Notes under the pieces: generated by a model
What the model was told of the DNA's origin: nothing
Database searches by the model: none
The model's input: only the letters and a program-made list of their open reading frames with translations
Translations under genes and position numbers: made by a program
Shown: piece after piece, positions 10,901-20,135 of the stretch
Layout: each line of letters opens with the position of its first letter
Numbering within the stretch: the stretch's first letter is position 1
Assembly: GCF_001039355.2 (NCBI RefSeq)
Contig: NW_019773931.1
Coordinates: 1-33,154 of the forward strand
From: Lingula anatina
Lineage: Eukaryota; Brachiopoda; Lingulata; Lingulida; Lingulidae
Length of the DNA stretch: 33,154 nucleotides
Reading direction: 5' to 3'

Positions 10901-13596
10901 AGTTCTTTAAACTTGTTATCGGACAGGTTTAATTCTCTCAGATTCGTAAGTTGTGTTATCTGAGGTGGAACTGTAGTGATTTTGTTACTCGAAAATGAAA
11001 GTTTCTCCAGTCTCACCAACTTGCACACTGACAACGGAAATTCTTTGAACTTGTTATCGGACAGGTTTAATTCTCTCAGATTCTTAAGTTGTGTTATCTG
11101 TCGTGGTACTCTAGTGATTCGGTTTTTATACAGGTCAAGTGTCTCCAGATTCACTAACTTACACACTGGCAACGGGAGTACTTTCAACTCATTCTGATTC
11201 AGGTTCAATGCCTTCAGATTCTTAAGTTGTGATATCTGAGGTGGCACTGTAGTGATGTAGTTACTCCATAACCAAAGTGTCTCCAGTGTCACCAACTCAC
11301 ACACTGGCAACGGTATTTCTTCAAAATAGTTATTAAACAGGTACAATGCCTTCAGATTATTAAGTTTTGATATTTCTTGTGGCATTTCATTGATGTACTG
11401 TCCATAAAGTGAAGGTTCCTCCAGTCTCACCAACTCACACACTGGCAACGGGAGTTCTTTCAACTTGTTATTGGACAGGTACAAATGTTTCAGATTCTTC
11501 AGTTGTGTTATCTGAGGTGGAACTGTAGTGATTTGGTTTTCCTCTAGGAGAAGTGTCTTCAGTCTCACCAACTCACACACTGGCAACGGAAATTCTTCTA
11601 ACTTGTTATCGGACAGGTGTAATTTCTTCAGATTCTTTAGTTGTGTTATCTGAGGAGGTACTGTAGTGATTTTGTTTTTGAAAAGGTAAAGTGTCTCCAG
11701 TCTCACCAACTCACACACTGGCAACGGGAGTTCTTCCAACTTGTTATAGGACAGGTCCAATTGTTTCATATTCTTAAGTTGTGATATCTCGGGTGGCACT
11801 GTAGTGATGTTGTTTTTCCTAAATGAAAGTGTTTCCAGTTTCACCAACTCACACACTGGTAACGGGAGTTCTTCCAACTTGTTATAGGACAGGTCCAATT
11901 GTTTCATATTCTTAAGTTGTGTTATCTGAGGTGGTACTGTAGTGATTTGGTTATAATTTAGGTAAAGTGTCTCCAGTCCCACCAACTCACACACTGGCAA
12001 CGGGAGTTCTTCCAACTTGTTATAGGACAGGTCCAATTGTTTCATATTCTTAAGTTGTGATATCTGAGGTGGCACTGTAGTGATGTTGTTTTTCCTAAAT
12101 GAAAGTGTTTCCAGTTTCACCAACTCACACACTGGTAACGGGAGTTCTTCCAACTTGTTACAGGACAGGTCCAATTGTTTCATATTCTTAAGTTGTGATA
12201 TCTCGGGTGGCACTGTAGTGATGTTGTTATTCCTAAATGAAAGTGTTTCCAGTTTCACCAACTCACACACTGGTAACGGGAGTTCTTCCAACTTGTTACA
12301 GGACAGGTCCAATTGTTTCAGATTGCTTAGTTGTGATATCTGAGGTGGCACTGTAATGAATTGGTTTCCCTCAAGGGAAAGAGTCTCCAGTCTCAGTAAC
12401 TCACATAGTGGCAAGGGTAATTCTTTCAACTTGTTATTGGACAGGTTCAGTTGTTTCATTTTCCAAAGTTGGGTTATCTGAGATGGAACTGTAGTGATAC
12501 TGTTATTCCTAAATGAAAGTGTCTCCAGCCTCAACAACTCACATACTGGCAACGGAAATTCTTTTAACTTCTTACCTGACAGGTTTAGATTCTTCAGACT
12601 TTTAAGTTGTGATATCTGAGATGGCATTGTGGCGATTTTGTTATTCTCAAGGTCAAGTGTTTCTAAACTCATTAACTCACACACTGGTAAGGGAAGTTCT
12701 TCTAACTTGTTATGAGATAGGTTTAATATCTTCAGATCCTTAAGTTCTTTAATTTCAGGTGGCACTGTGGTTATTTCGGTTTTTGAGAGATCAAGGGACT
12801 CTAGTGCCTTTAGTCCACACAGAGATGGTGGGAATTCTTTCAAACTATTCGATGACAGGCTTAACTCCTTCAGGTTTTGTAGTAATGTTATCTTTTTTGG
12901 CACTGTTGTATTACCTATATTATTCATGGAAATGCTTTCCAGCGTTTTTATGTTACACACTGCAAGAGGGAATTCTTTCAAAGGGTTGCTGGAGAGGTCT
13001 AACTTCTTTAAGCTGTCACATTGCTTAAGCCTTGGCGTGATGGATGTTATTTTGTTGCCTTTTAGATCAAGCTCACTCAGATTCGCCAGGTCACATAATG
13101 GAAGTGGTAGGTCTGTCAATTGGTTTTTTGACAAGTTAAGTTTTGTCAAACACTTGGGCATTGTTATGTTTGGAGATATTGAAGAAATATTTGAATTAGA
13201 CATATCTAACTCTTCCAAGGTTTTCAAGCTACATATGTTCACTGTCTGTTCTTCGTCCATGTGAGTGTTATTGGAAACATCAAGCATTCTTAGGTTTTTA
13301 CAACGTGATAGGCTCTCAGGAATTCTGCATCCTAACCCTCTAAGATTTAAGTCTGTCCATGTTTCTACCTGGTCCGTGCCCGGTCCTTGATAATTTGGAT
13401 CTTCTTCAAGTTTTTTAAGAATATCTAGTTTATCTCTGTCTACATCAAAGGTCTGGTAAGCGTCATCTTGGTGACCCAAGTCTTCATTCGCCTCACCAAA
13501 AGCTGGGGTATTATTATTATTTTCAACATCTTGGATTTGGTGCACATCCTCTCGGTAATATAATATCTCAATCATACCATCTTCAGATGATGCCAT
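7677..13596 (-). CDS. LRR-Roc-COR-CARD-CARD protein (ROCO family, MFHAS1-like with death-fold tail)
   Basis: Coding exons are 13596..8676, 8479..8209 and 7923..7677. Donors are AAAG|GTAACT and CTGAG|GTAGGT; acceptors are TTTTAAAG| and CTCGAAG|. Introns are 196 and 285 bp, phases 1 and 2, and the total is 5439 nt, giving 1812 residues. I chose the ATG at 13596 because it has a strong context (CAAAATGG); the open frame continues upstream to 13692 past an acceptor-like CCTGTAG, probably intron or 5' UTR. Domain order: acidic N-terminus 1-75; leucine-rich repeats about 80-1036; Roc GTPase about 1060-1260 with P-loop GETCAGKTS at 1073-1081, switch DFGG at 1120-1123 and G4 motif SHAD at 1179-1182; COR about 1280-1560; first CARD about 1648-1730; second CARD-like region 1732-1812. 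No kinase, signal peptide or membrane segment is visible. ROCO proteins are cytosolic GTPases that dimerise through COR, and CARDs recruit CARD partners, so an intracellular immune, inflammatory or death adaptor is inferred. MFHAS1 is the closest familiar relative by layout, but a CARD tail is not a feature I know for it. Confidence 0.88.
7924..8208 (-). other. intron 2 of the ROCO-CARD gene
   Basis: The intron is 285 bp, from GTAGGT to ...TTCTCGAAG. Without splicing the reading frame stops immediately at the TAG inside the donor, so splicing is needed to add the second CARD. Retaining this intron would give a single-CARD protein. Confidence 0.78.
8209..8479 (-). CDS. coding exon 2: first CARD domain
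   Basis: This 271 bp exon lies between TTCTTTTAAAG| and GAG|GTAGGT. It encodes residues 1642-1730. The pattern LDKH...IL...I.N.LNQAGIYTEEDKLKI, then a WRYLKFKNDSVFYVFCGALHDSGH segment and ETARML at the end, follows the CARD helix layout: LxxH opening, short helix 2, 'lt..d...i', an f..fc.aL helix and a final la..L. CARDs bind other CARDs to build signalling filaments. The exon carries phase 1 at its start and phase 2 at its end, which match the flanking exons. Confidence 0.8.
8480..8675 (-). other. intron 1 of the ROCO-CARD gene
   Basis: The intron is 196 bp, from GTAACT to a T-rich acceptor TTTTAAAG. Removal joins the Roc-COR exon to the first CARD in frame. Confidence 0.8.
8676..13596 (-). 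CDS. coding exon 1 of the ROCO-CARD gene (LRR, Roc and COR)
   Basis: This single 4921 bp exon encodes residues 1-1640 plus one base of codon 1641. Without splicing, the frame would read past the donor into NYIVKS and stop at 8653. Splicing at AAAG|GTAACT instead continues straight into a CARD domain in frame. The large intronless LRR-Roc-COR exon resembles the mostly intronless coding region of vertebrate MFHAS1 (family knowledge). The C-terminal part (about 1560-1640) includes a CAHC motif and a proline-rich linker before the CARDs. Confidence 0.85.
10490..13110 (-). repeat. 19 tandem 138 bp LRR doublets (38 leucine-rich repeats)
   Basis: Residues 163-1036 are 19 consecutive 46-residue units, each a pair of 23-residue LRRs. 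Typical halves are LPLPVCELVKLETLSFR and QLKNMKQLDLSYNKLEE. The array spans 2622 nt (13110 down to 10489), which is exactly 19 x 138, so no insertion or deletion has occurred. Units 7, 8 and 10 (about 12282-12007 and 11868-11731) are almost identical in DNA, with a slightly different unit 9 between them. The edges are more diverged, the usual pattern of expansion from the middle by unequal exchange. Three or four irregular LRRs precede the array (residues about 80-162). Confidence 0.92.
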
Positions 13597-14110
13597 TTTG
13601 ATTCTACAGGTGAAACTGAAAACTATTGGTTCAATCAGGGGAATATGATGAAGGGTAAACTCCCTATGTGGGACACAATTACTGCACAACACAACCGCAT
13701 AGCAGACTGTCTTTCTGGTTGTCTGAAATGAAGTGTATTGTTTTTTAAAAATTGAAACACACTGTGCATAGCTGGAACATGAGTATGGGTTGTGTAAGCT
13801 CTACAACAGTTACCTGGATCACCCTGAGACCAAATTCTGGATTCATTGTGGTTTTACTGCTGTTACCACAAATTTACAAAATCATGATCAATCCAGTTCG
13901 GCAAGTTTTCAGTAAAGTGTGAACAGTTGGAAACGGTGCACATAGTTTAAAGAGTATAAGGCAAGTCCGCTATGTACTTGACTGCATTCCCAAAGGTTGG
14001 GGTGTACTAGTACACAAATACACCGAAATGCTTACTGCCTTCTTGTACTGGCATAACTCCTTCAAACACACAAAAGCAAAGTTAAGGTTAGTTTTATCCT
14101 TTTACTGGTT
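13597..14110 (-). other. upstream flank of the ROCO-CARD gene
   Basis: A possible 3' splice site (CACCTGTAG|) lies 7 bases before the chosen ATG, suggesting a noncoding upstream exon. I cannot locate a TATA box, first exon or transcription start with confidence. No other gene is seen. Confidence 0.35.
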
Positions 14111-14112
14111 CA

Positions 14113-14480
14113 GTGTTGGTTCCTTCACTGTTTTCTACTAGCACACAAATGAACCTGTATGTTGACTGTCTCCGTATATGGACTGGGTGTTGGTTCCTCT
14201 ACTGTTACCACTGTCTCCTTGCACTCGGCTGAGCGTTGGTTTCTTGTCTGATTTATGCCAGCATACAAAAGCACTTATTCGTCATCTGTCTCCCTGCACT
14301 GGACTGAGTGTTGGCTCTTTCACAGTTTTCTACCCGTACACAAAAGGCACTGGGTTGTTTACTGTCGGGATAAAGTGTTGGCTACTTTACCGTTCTCTAC
14401 TAGCACACAATCGTAATTGGCATATCAATTGTCTTCCTGCACTGGGCTTAGTGTTGGTTCTTATTCTGTTCTCTATAAGC
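14113..14480. repeat. degenerate ~75 bp tandem repeat (about six units)
   Basis: A motif GTGTTGGTTCC/CTTT, followed by 'actgttttctactagcacaca' and 'ctgtctccctgcactggact', recurs. The GYGTTGG core starts at 14113, 14187, 14233, 14308, 14375 and 14451. Spacing is 74, 46, 75, 67 and 76, so one unit is shortened. Open frames across it merely reflect the repeat. Confidence 0.75.
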
Positions 14481-14972
14481 AATTAAAGCTATTTATTGAC
14501 TGCTTCCTTGACTTAACTGCTAGTTGTTCGTATTTTGTACAAAATATTTTCATTTTGAAGGATGGGTTCCAAGCTGGCGTGAATACAGTATTGAGTTTCC
14601 AGGTTGGAAGCCACTGTTGGCGTCACATTGTGCTTTGTGGTGTTATGATAATCGAATAATAATCCGCCTTACCTGATAGGAGGATATACGACTAATCGAT
14701 ATCTTCTCAAACAGAAGGGTAATTTGGTGTTTCAATCCTCAGCATCTATAAATATTGGTTTAAAATATTAACCTACAAATCGACATCGGCTATATAAGCT
14801 AACTGATATAGTAAATATATCAATCTCTGAACATAGAAAAAAATGCTCACATTTTGACAGTTTTTGTGGATATGAATACAAATTATGCCCTTTTATTATG
14901 CTGATTAATTTTTCCAAAGGTACAGCAACAAAAAACACATACAATGTTGAATATGTCAATTATAATATAATA

Positions 14973-15540
14973 TAATACTCCGTTCACACTACAATCTGAA
15001 ATATCCGAATTTTTGCAATGCGAATTGCGGACGAAAAATCCGATTCGGTTTTCTGGCCACACACAGCAAAGAGAAACCGAATCGCGAACTGAAAATCCAG
15101 GTGGAGGTTCCGGTTTGAAAAATGGCGCATGCGCAGAATCCATGAAAACAAAAATATGGCGCCAATCATTGCTCTTCTCGCACTCTGGTTTTTTTCTCGC
15201 GTGTTTGTTTTTGGAACCTCAAATTTATCCCAAAGGTCGTCAAAGGAAGATTCAAGTAAGGAGAGGAAGAATTCTGTCTCCATATGTCATTTAAACAAGA
15301 AATTTCTTTGTGGGTCCACTGAGCTGGCATGTTGCTTTGCTGGTGCATGCGCAGTGCAATCTTTACAGGTGGCCCTTCCGGTAAAGTAACCGAATCGCTG
15401 GAGAAAATCCAGCTCGCTAGTAGGATTTTTAGAAACCGGTTTAAAAAAATCCTCATGCGTTCAGACTACCACAATGATTCGAATCTCGACCTAATTCGCT
15501 ATTTAACCGGTTAAATGACTGCAGTGTGAACGGGGTATTA
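14973..15540. mobile_element. MITE with 21 bp terminal inverted repeats and TA target sites
   Basis: The left end (TAATACTCCGTTCACACTAC...) and the inverted right end (TAATACCCCGTTCACACTGC...) match at 19 of 21 positions. A TA duplication at both edges fits a Tc1/mariner-type target site. The 568 bp interior has no transposase and is unusually GC- and CpG-rich for this window. It contains GGCGCATGCGCAG near 15123 and two AACCGGTT palindromes (about 15434 and 15501-15516). Frames inside it are not credible genes. Confidence 0.75.
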
Positions 15541-16994
15541 AAGAAATTCAAAGGATAAAGGTCACCTATTGTCGGATTAGATATACATAATGAACTGTCA
15601 TTTAATGTTTTACTTTCAGTTATAAAAGTTAACAGGACTACCCGTTATTTCTTCTTCACTCAGCAAGTAAGAATAGCGCTATGAATGCCTCAAATAACTA
15701 ATTCAAAAGCAGTGTAATTTCTGTCCAGGAAACGGGGTATCATCGGGATGGGGATTTTTTTCTGGGGGGGGGGGGGGGGGGGGGCAGGGGGCTGCCTTGG
15801 GTGGGAATTTTCCGGGGGGAACTGTCCTAAAATCCATCACTATGGCTTGAACAGAGCATATCTTTCAGAATACATGCCTAATTAATTATTTCTTTACGAA
15901 AATAAACAAATCTGACGAAAAACGTAAAAGGACTAAATTTTAAAGCTGGATCGCAGAACCACCTTTCATTTTCCTTCCAATCGAGTTAATTTTTACAAAA
16001 AGAAAATAAGAAAATTCTATTAGAATTAATCATGAAAATAAATCGTCATAGTTAATTTAAAATGAGCAGAAAGATTAATATTGTTTCGGCGGTTATCGTT
16101 CCACCTACCTGATAATGTCAACACTTTGACCCTCTGTTCCTTAGTTTCCTTCTAAATTAAAGCAGCAAATGCTATATTTATTACAGCTTCTACCGGAAAG
16201 TCCATATGGTACGTAGTGGTATCACTCCTTTTAATGTGCTCTCGATCTGAAAACAATTTTGATTCACTTAATTATCTCTCAAATAATTTTGTCTGGTCCT
16301 TCAGAACTATAATAACTAAGTGAAGTAGGAAGTGTAGTGAGACCTTTTCTGATTTGTATAAATGCTTTTCAATCGGTTGTAGAAGAAATCACACATGATT
16401 CATTGATACTCAGCTGTGTACCCCTTGTAAAATTAGAAACCCAAAATGTCCTAAATAAAAAAATGTAAAACTATGTCTTCGATCTCAGGGCCTGGAGCTA
16501 TATACTAACACTTCTTTGTACATGGGCAAACAAGTATCCCACATTGCTAAATCACGTGTGTTTCACATCAGAAAGATTTATTATCTCAGTGACTCTTACA
16601 CTGCAACTTTCATGTAAGTTTCTTTGACACATCTATACTCCCAAACGACTTCGCTGGCTAATCATAATACAGTAGCAAAACATCTATTTAAAGGTTTTAA
16701 TATAACTCCATACTCTTTTTATAAAATACATATATAGCTTCATCAAAGTTATTTATTATTTATTACGGTAGTCTTACCTTATGCCCCACCCTCGTGTAAG
16801 CTAGGACAGACTGATCACAAACGGAAGCAGTTTTTTCAAAAGTTTGCATGAATCTCAAATGAAAAAATACTCATTTCAGTTAAAGAAAATCTCATTTCTT
16901 TCTATACTCCATAAGGACACTTAAAGTCGGAATAATCGATTGTGACCGATCCTATATACACCTTAGGAACATTCTAGGTTGCACGATGAGATTG
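15541..16994. other. gene-free stretch with a 21-base G run
   Basis: Positions 15764-15784 are 21 consecutive G followed by CAGGGGG, a slippage- and G-quadruplex-prone tract. The rest is AT-rich noncoding DNA. A short block near 16086 ('ggcggttatcgttccacctacctgata') resembles blocks near 20600 and 25090 in the A and B repeat copies. Confidence 0.5.
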
Positions 16995-17723
16995 CCGGTG
17001 TGAAGGGAATCGATGTCCGCCGTAATGCATGTCCTGGCTCTTCCATTCCTAGGAACGCATGTCCTAGGACATAATTTCCTGGGATTTAACGTCCAGTAGA
17101 CATCCATTACTTAGTATTCTAAGTCCTGCAGACAGGCATCGATGTCCTAGTCGGACATATTTTCCCAGCTAGACTGGTAATAGATGTTCTCTGACATTTT
17201 CATATGAATGATGTGTTAATTTCAGAAGATTTAAACGTGATGTTTAAGAATGTTATTACGCTTATTATAATAATTTGTATACATGTACCCCTATACACAC
17301 TTTATTCGGCTATATATATATATATTTATTATTTCCGATTAATATGAAAAATATGAGATTCGCGCCACCTTGTGAAATATGTCGGGCCTCTTCACATTAC
17401 ATTAATGCCTTTATAGTTGTTAAGCGGCCATTTACATACAACTGTATGTCTGGGATACACAGCTTTGAATTTTGGCTCGTGTCCATTTCTTTCCAATATG
17501 TTTTTGTCCTTATACACATCACATTACACGTTTTACGGGGTGTTTTTCGGTGAAATACGAGTGTGTGTGAAAGGAAATTATGTCCGACAGGAATACATGT
17601 CCTAGCTGCGTATACATACAGCTGGGAATCTAGGTCCGGGTAGGACAGTACATCCTAGGGAAAGCACGTCCATAGGACATGTTTTCCCTGGAACGGAGGG
17701 GACATGCATTCCTTTCACACCGG
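16995..17723. mobile_element. foldback-like element 1 (CCGGTGTGAA termini)
   Basis: The termini are inverted: CCGGTGTGAAGGGAATCGAT at the left, and at the right a sequence whose complement is CCGGTGTGAAAGGAATGCAT. Both subterminal regions (about 17015-17165 and 17570-17705) are packed with variants of ATGTCCTAGGACAT on both strands, including the perfect palindrome near 17057. The centre is AT-rich with no transposase. I see no clear target-site duplication, so the exact edges are tentative. Confidence 0.65.
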
Positions 17724-17769
17724 TTTATCAGACCACACTACCCGTTGTCAAGGTGTGTGTCAGAGCGCA

Positions 17770-19440
17770 TTTAAGGCTCACACAGTATGTATTAGGGCTA
17801 TTATATCTGAAAACTACAATATGTAAGCTCGCTAAATTTAAGTGATATATCACATTGGTGAAACTAAAAATAAGTAGGTCGTGCAATTGTTGCCACTGTT
17901 ATAAAATAACAATTGCACGACCTATTATGGCATTATTTTCAGGCTCAAAAGTTTGAATAACAAATGTGATGTTGTTCAAATCCATTTGTCAGGTTCAGGG
18001 CTTCATCATAGTGTAGGTCAGGGGAAATAATCTTCAAAACACAACTTTGGACAGTCTCTAAGAATTTGCATTGCTCTATAGCTAGTATTGGAGGCCACAG
18101 CTAGAGGGCAGGCATATTCTAGAATTGCCTGGACAATACTTTGGTAAACTTGAATTAAGTCAGCAGAGCTGAGCTTAGCTCGCTTAAGTTGGCGGAGGTA
18201 ACAGAGTCTTGCACATGCCTTTTATATATATGATCCACATGAGTACCCCATTTTAGGTCATTGCTAATATGGATGCCCAGAAGTTTGAACTGTGTAACCT
18301 CACAGATTGGCGTGTCATTTATAACTATTGGTGGAAGGTCTGGTGTAGAACGCGTAAAATTTAGGGTCATAGTCTTTTTTTTTTTTTTTTTTTTGCAATC
18401 AGTTCCATATTGTTATTTTGTGTCCATAGCACTATTTCCTTACTTGCACTTTGTAAGTGGCACGGACCATTAATATTACAAATGTCGTACACTGTAGTAT
18501 CGTCAACATATTTGTAGTCTGGGCATCTGAATATTATGCCATCATTCATGATGGCAAAAAGCAGTGGCCCAAGAAGGGTGCCCTGGGGTACTCCACCATG
18601 TGGGTGTAGCCATTCAGAGAGTGAGCTTTTATATTTTACTCTCTGGGAACGGGCAGATAGGAAGGGCTGCACCCACCTGACAAGTAGTAGGGGTACACCC
18701 TTCTCATAAAGATTTCTCAATAAAATGTTATGATCAGTGAGGTCAAATGCCTTTGAAAAATCCAGAAAAAGGATTCTGGCATACTTCTTCTGATTTTGAG
18801 AGGGTTCAAGATCTTGCATCCAATTGTGAATGAGTTCAGTTACTGCATGTGTAGTGGAGCTGCCCTTGACTACTCAAAACTGTGTTCTGTCAATGTCAAT
18901 GTATTCGCAAATCCACTTAACAATAAATGATTCTGACACTTTACTGAGAACAGGAGTGAGTGATATTGGACGCAAGTCATTCTCAATAGACATTAATGGA
19001 GAGGATTTAGGAAGAAGGATGACATCTGCCGATTTCCATACATCAGGGACAAATCCCTCGCGCAATGAGCTGTTGAAAATGGCGGAAATCGGCTAAGCAA
19101 GGAACCCTGCAAAAACCCTCAGCACCCAGTTTGGGAGCTGGTCTGGGCCGGTGGCCTTGCTAGTGTTGAGATTTAGTAGGCATTTCTCTACATCGTCTGG
19201 GTCTATTGGAAAATGTGCAATTGGTTCAGGTTTGTAGTCTGAAGACGGTGGGACTAATGGAATAAGATTTTGGCTCACTGAGATAAAGTAATTGTTAATT
19301 CTACTTGTAAGGGTGTTGATGTCAACACCACAGGTTTTATCTGCTAGAGATTGTAGAGAACTCGGTGGATTGTATATACCAGAGACTTCCTTTGTGTGAT
19401 TCCACCATGTCTTTAGGCTACAATCTTTTAAGGGGTTCTA
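17770..19440 (-). pseudogene. CR1/Jockey-type non-LTR retrotransposon reverse transcriptase, decayed
   Basis: Fragments in order on the minus strand give a reverse transcriptase. They include LNTSKATGPDQLPNWVLR, ILLPKSSP...LRPISLTPVLSK, FLDFSKAFD, GGVPQGTLLGPLLF, the catalytic YVDD box (KYVDDTTVYDI) and FKLLGIHISNDLKWGTHV. The C-terminal 'ALNLTNGFEQHH' part matches 22567 onward. Stop codons interrupt it near 19095 and 18873, a 20-base poly(T) (minus-strand poly(A), 18375-18394) breaks it, and at least one frameshift occurs near 18110. No intact endonuclease is visible upstream, so the copy is 5'-truncated. A hairpin lies in its 3' UTR. It is not active. Confidence 0.85.
17875..17924 (-). other. 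17 bp perfect stem-loop in the retroelement 3' UTR
   Basis: The arms at 17875-17891 and 17908-17924 are perfectly complementary (TAGGTCGTGCAATTGTT and its inverse) with a 16-base loop. The second copy at 22707-22756 keeps the stem. Its only arm difference changes C-G to U-G in RNA sense. The hairpin is probably a structured part of the element's 3' end. Confidence 0.75.
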
Positions 19441-19939
19441 CCTTTTCCTGGTAGTATCTGGCTTTCAGGGATACTGGAGTTCGAGACCAGAGCTGTAAAA
19501 ACGAAATGCCAGGTGATTGATATTGTATAATTTACTGCTGAAAACCACAAAACGAGAGGAAATTATTAGATGGAATCTAGCCACGTCGAAACACCGCCAT
19601 AATGTGACGTTGACTCAACGTTGTATTTTGGTCAATGACAACCTTGCAGTTATGGATTGTAATTTAAAATATTAATTATTGAAAAGGTGATACTTTGTTT
19701 AGCAATACTGTAACTGAGTTCATCAAAATAATAACAAAGGGGGTTTAAAGTAAAAACGACAGTTGTTTTGTGTCTTTAGTTAACTAGTGGATTTTCTTAA
19801 CTTGTTATTCAGAAATACTTTCCAATAAAATGGATTCCTTGCAAGGGAGGACACTAGGATGAAAACATTGCTGTGAATGTGATGGAGTTAACAGTTCTTG
19901 GTAACCTGTTATAGATAGTTTGAGGTGACTGTGACTTTG
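19441..19939. other. noncoding stretch containing a dispersed ~62 bp repeat
   Basis: Positions 19496-19557 (aaaaacgaaatgccaggtg...aaaaccacaaaacga) recur in the same orientation at 23649-23710 with few differences. The identity of the repeat is unknown. Nothing else is recognised. Confidence 0.55.

Positions 19940-20135
<196 letters not shown>

Noticed and set aside
10489-13110. The 138 bp periodicity as a noncoding satellite or CRISPR-like array
   Set aside because: It stays open in one frame for 874 residues with perfect LRR consensus, so it is coding.
8740-13264. Long plus-strand open frames opposite the ROCO gene (for example 9308-9823 and 12767-13264)
   Set aside because: They are antisense shadows of the LRR/Roc/COR coding sequence, follow its 138 bp periodicity where they overlap the LRRs, and show no domain.
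13597-13692. Upstream in-frame ATG at 13692 as the start of the ROCO protein
   Set aside because: The extra 32 residues are hydrophobic and unlike the following acidic N-terminus, and an acceptor-like sequence sits just before the ATG at 13596, which has the better context.
15013-15456. Overlapping open frames on both strands at 15013-15456
   Set aside because: All lie inside the MITE and reflect its GC-rich interior. No domain or splice support.
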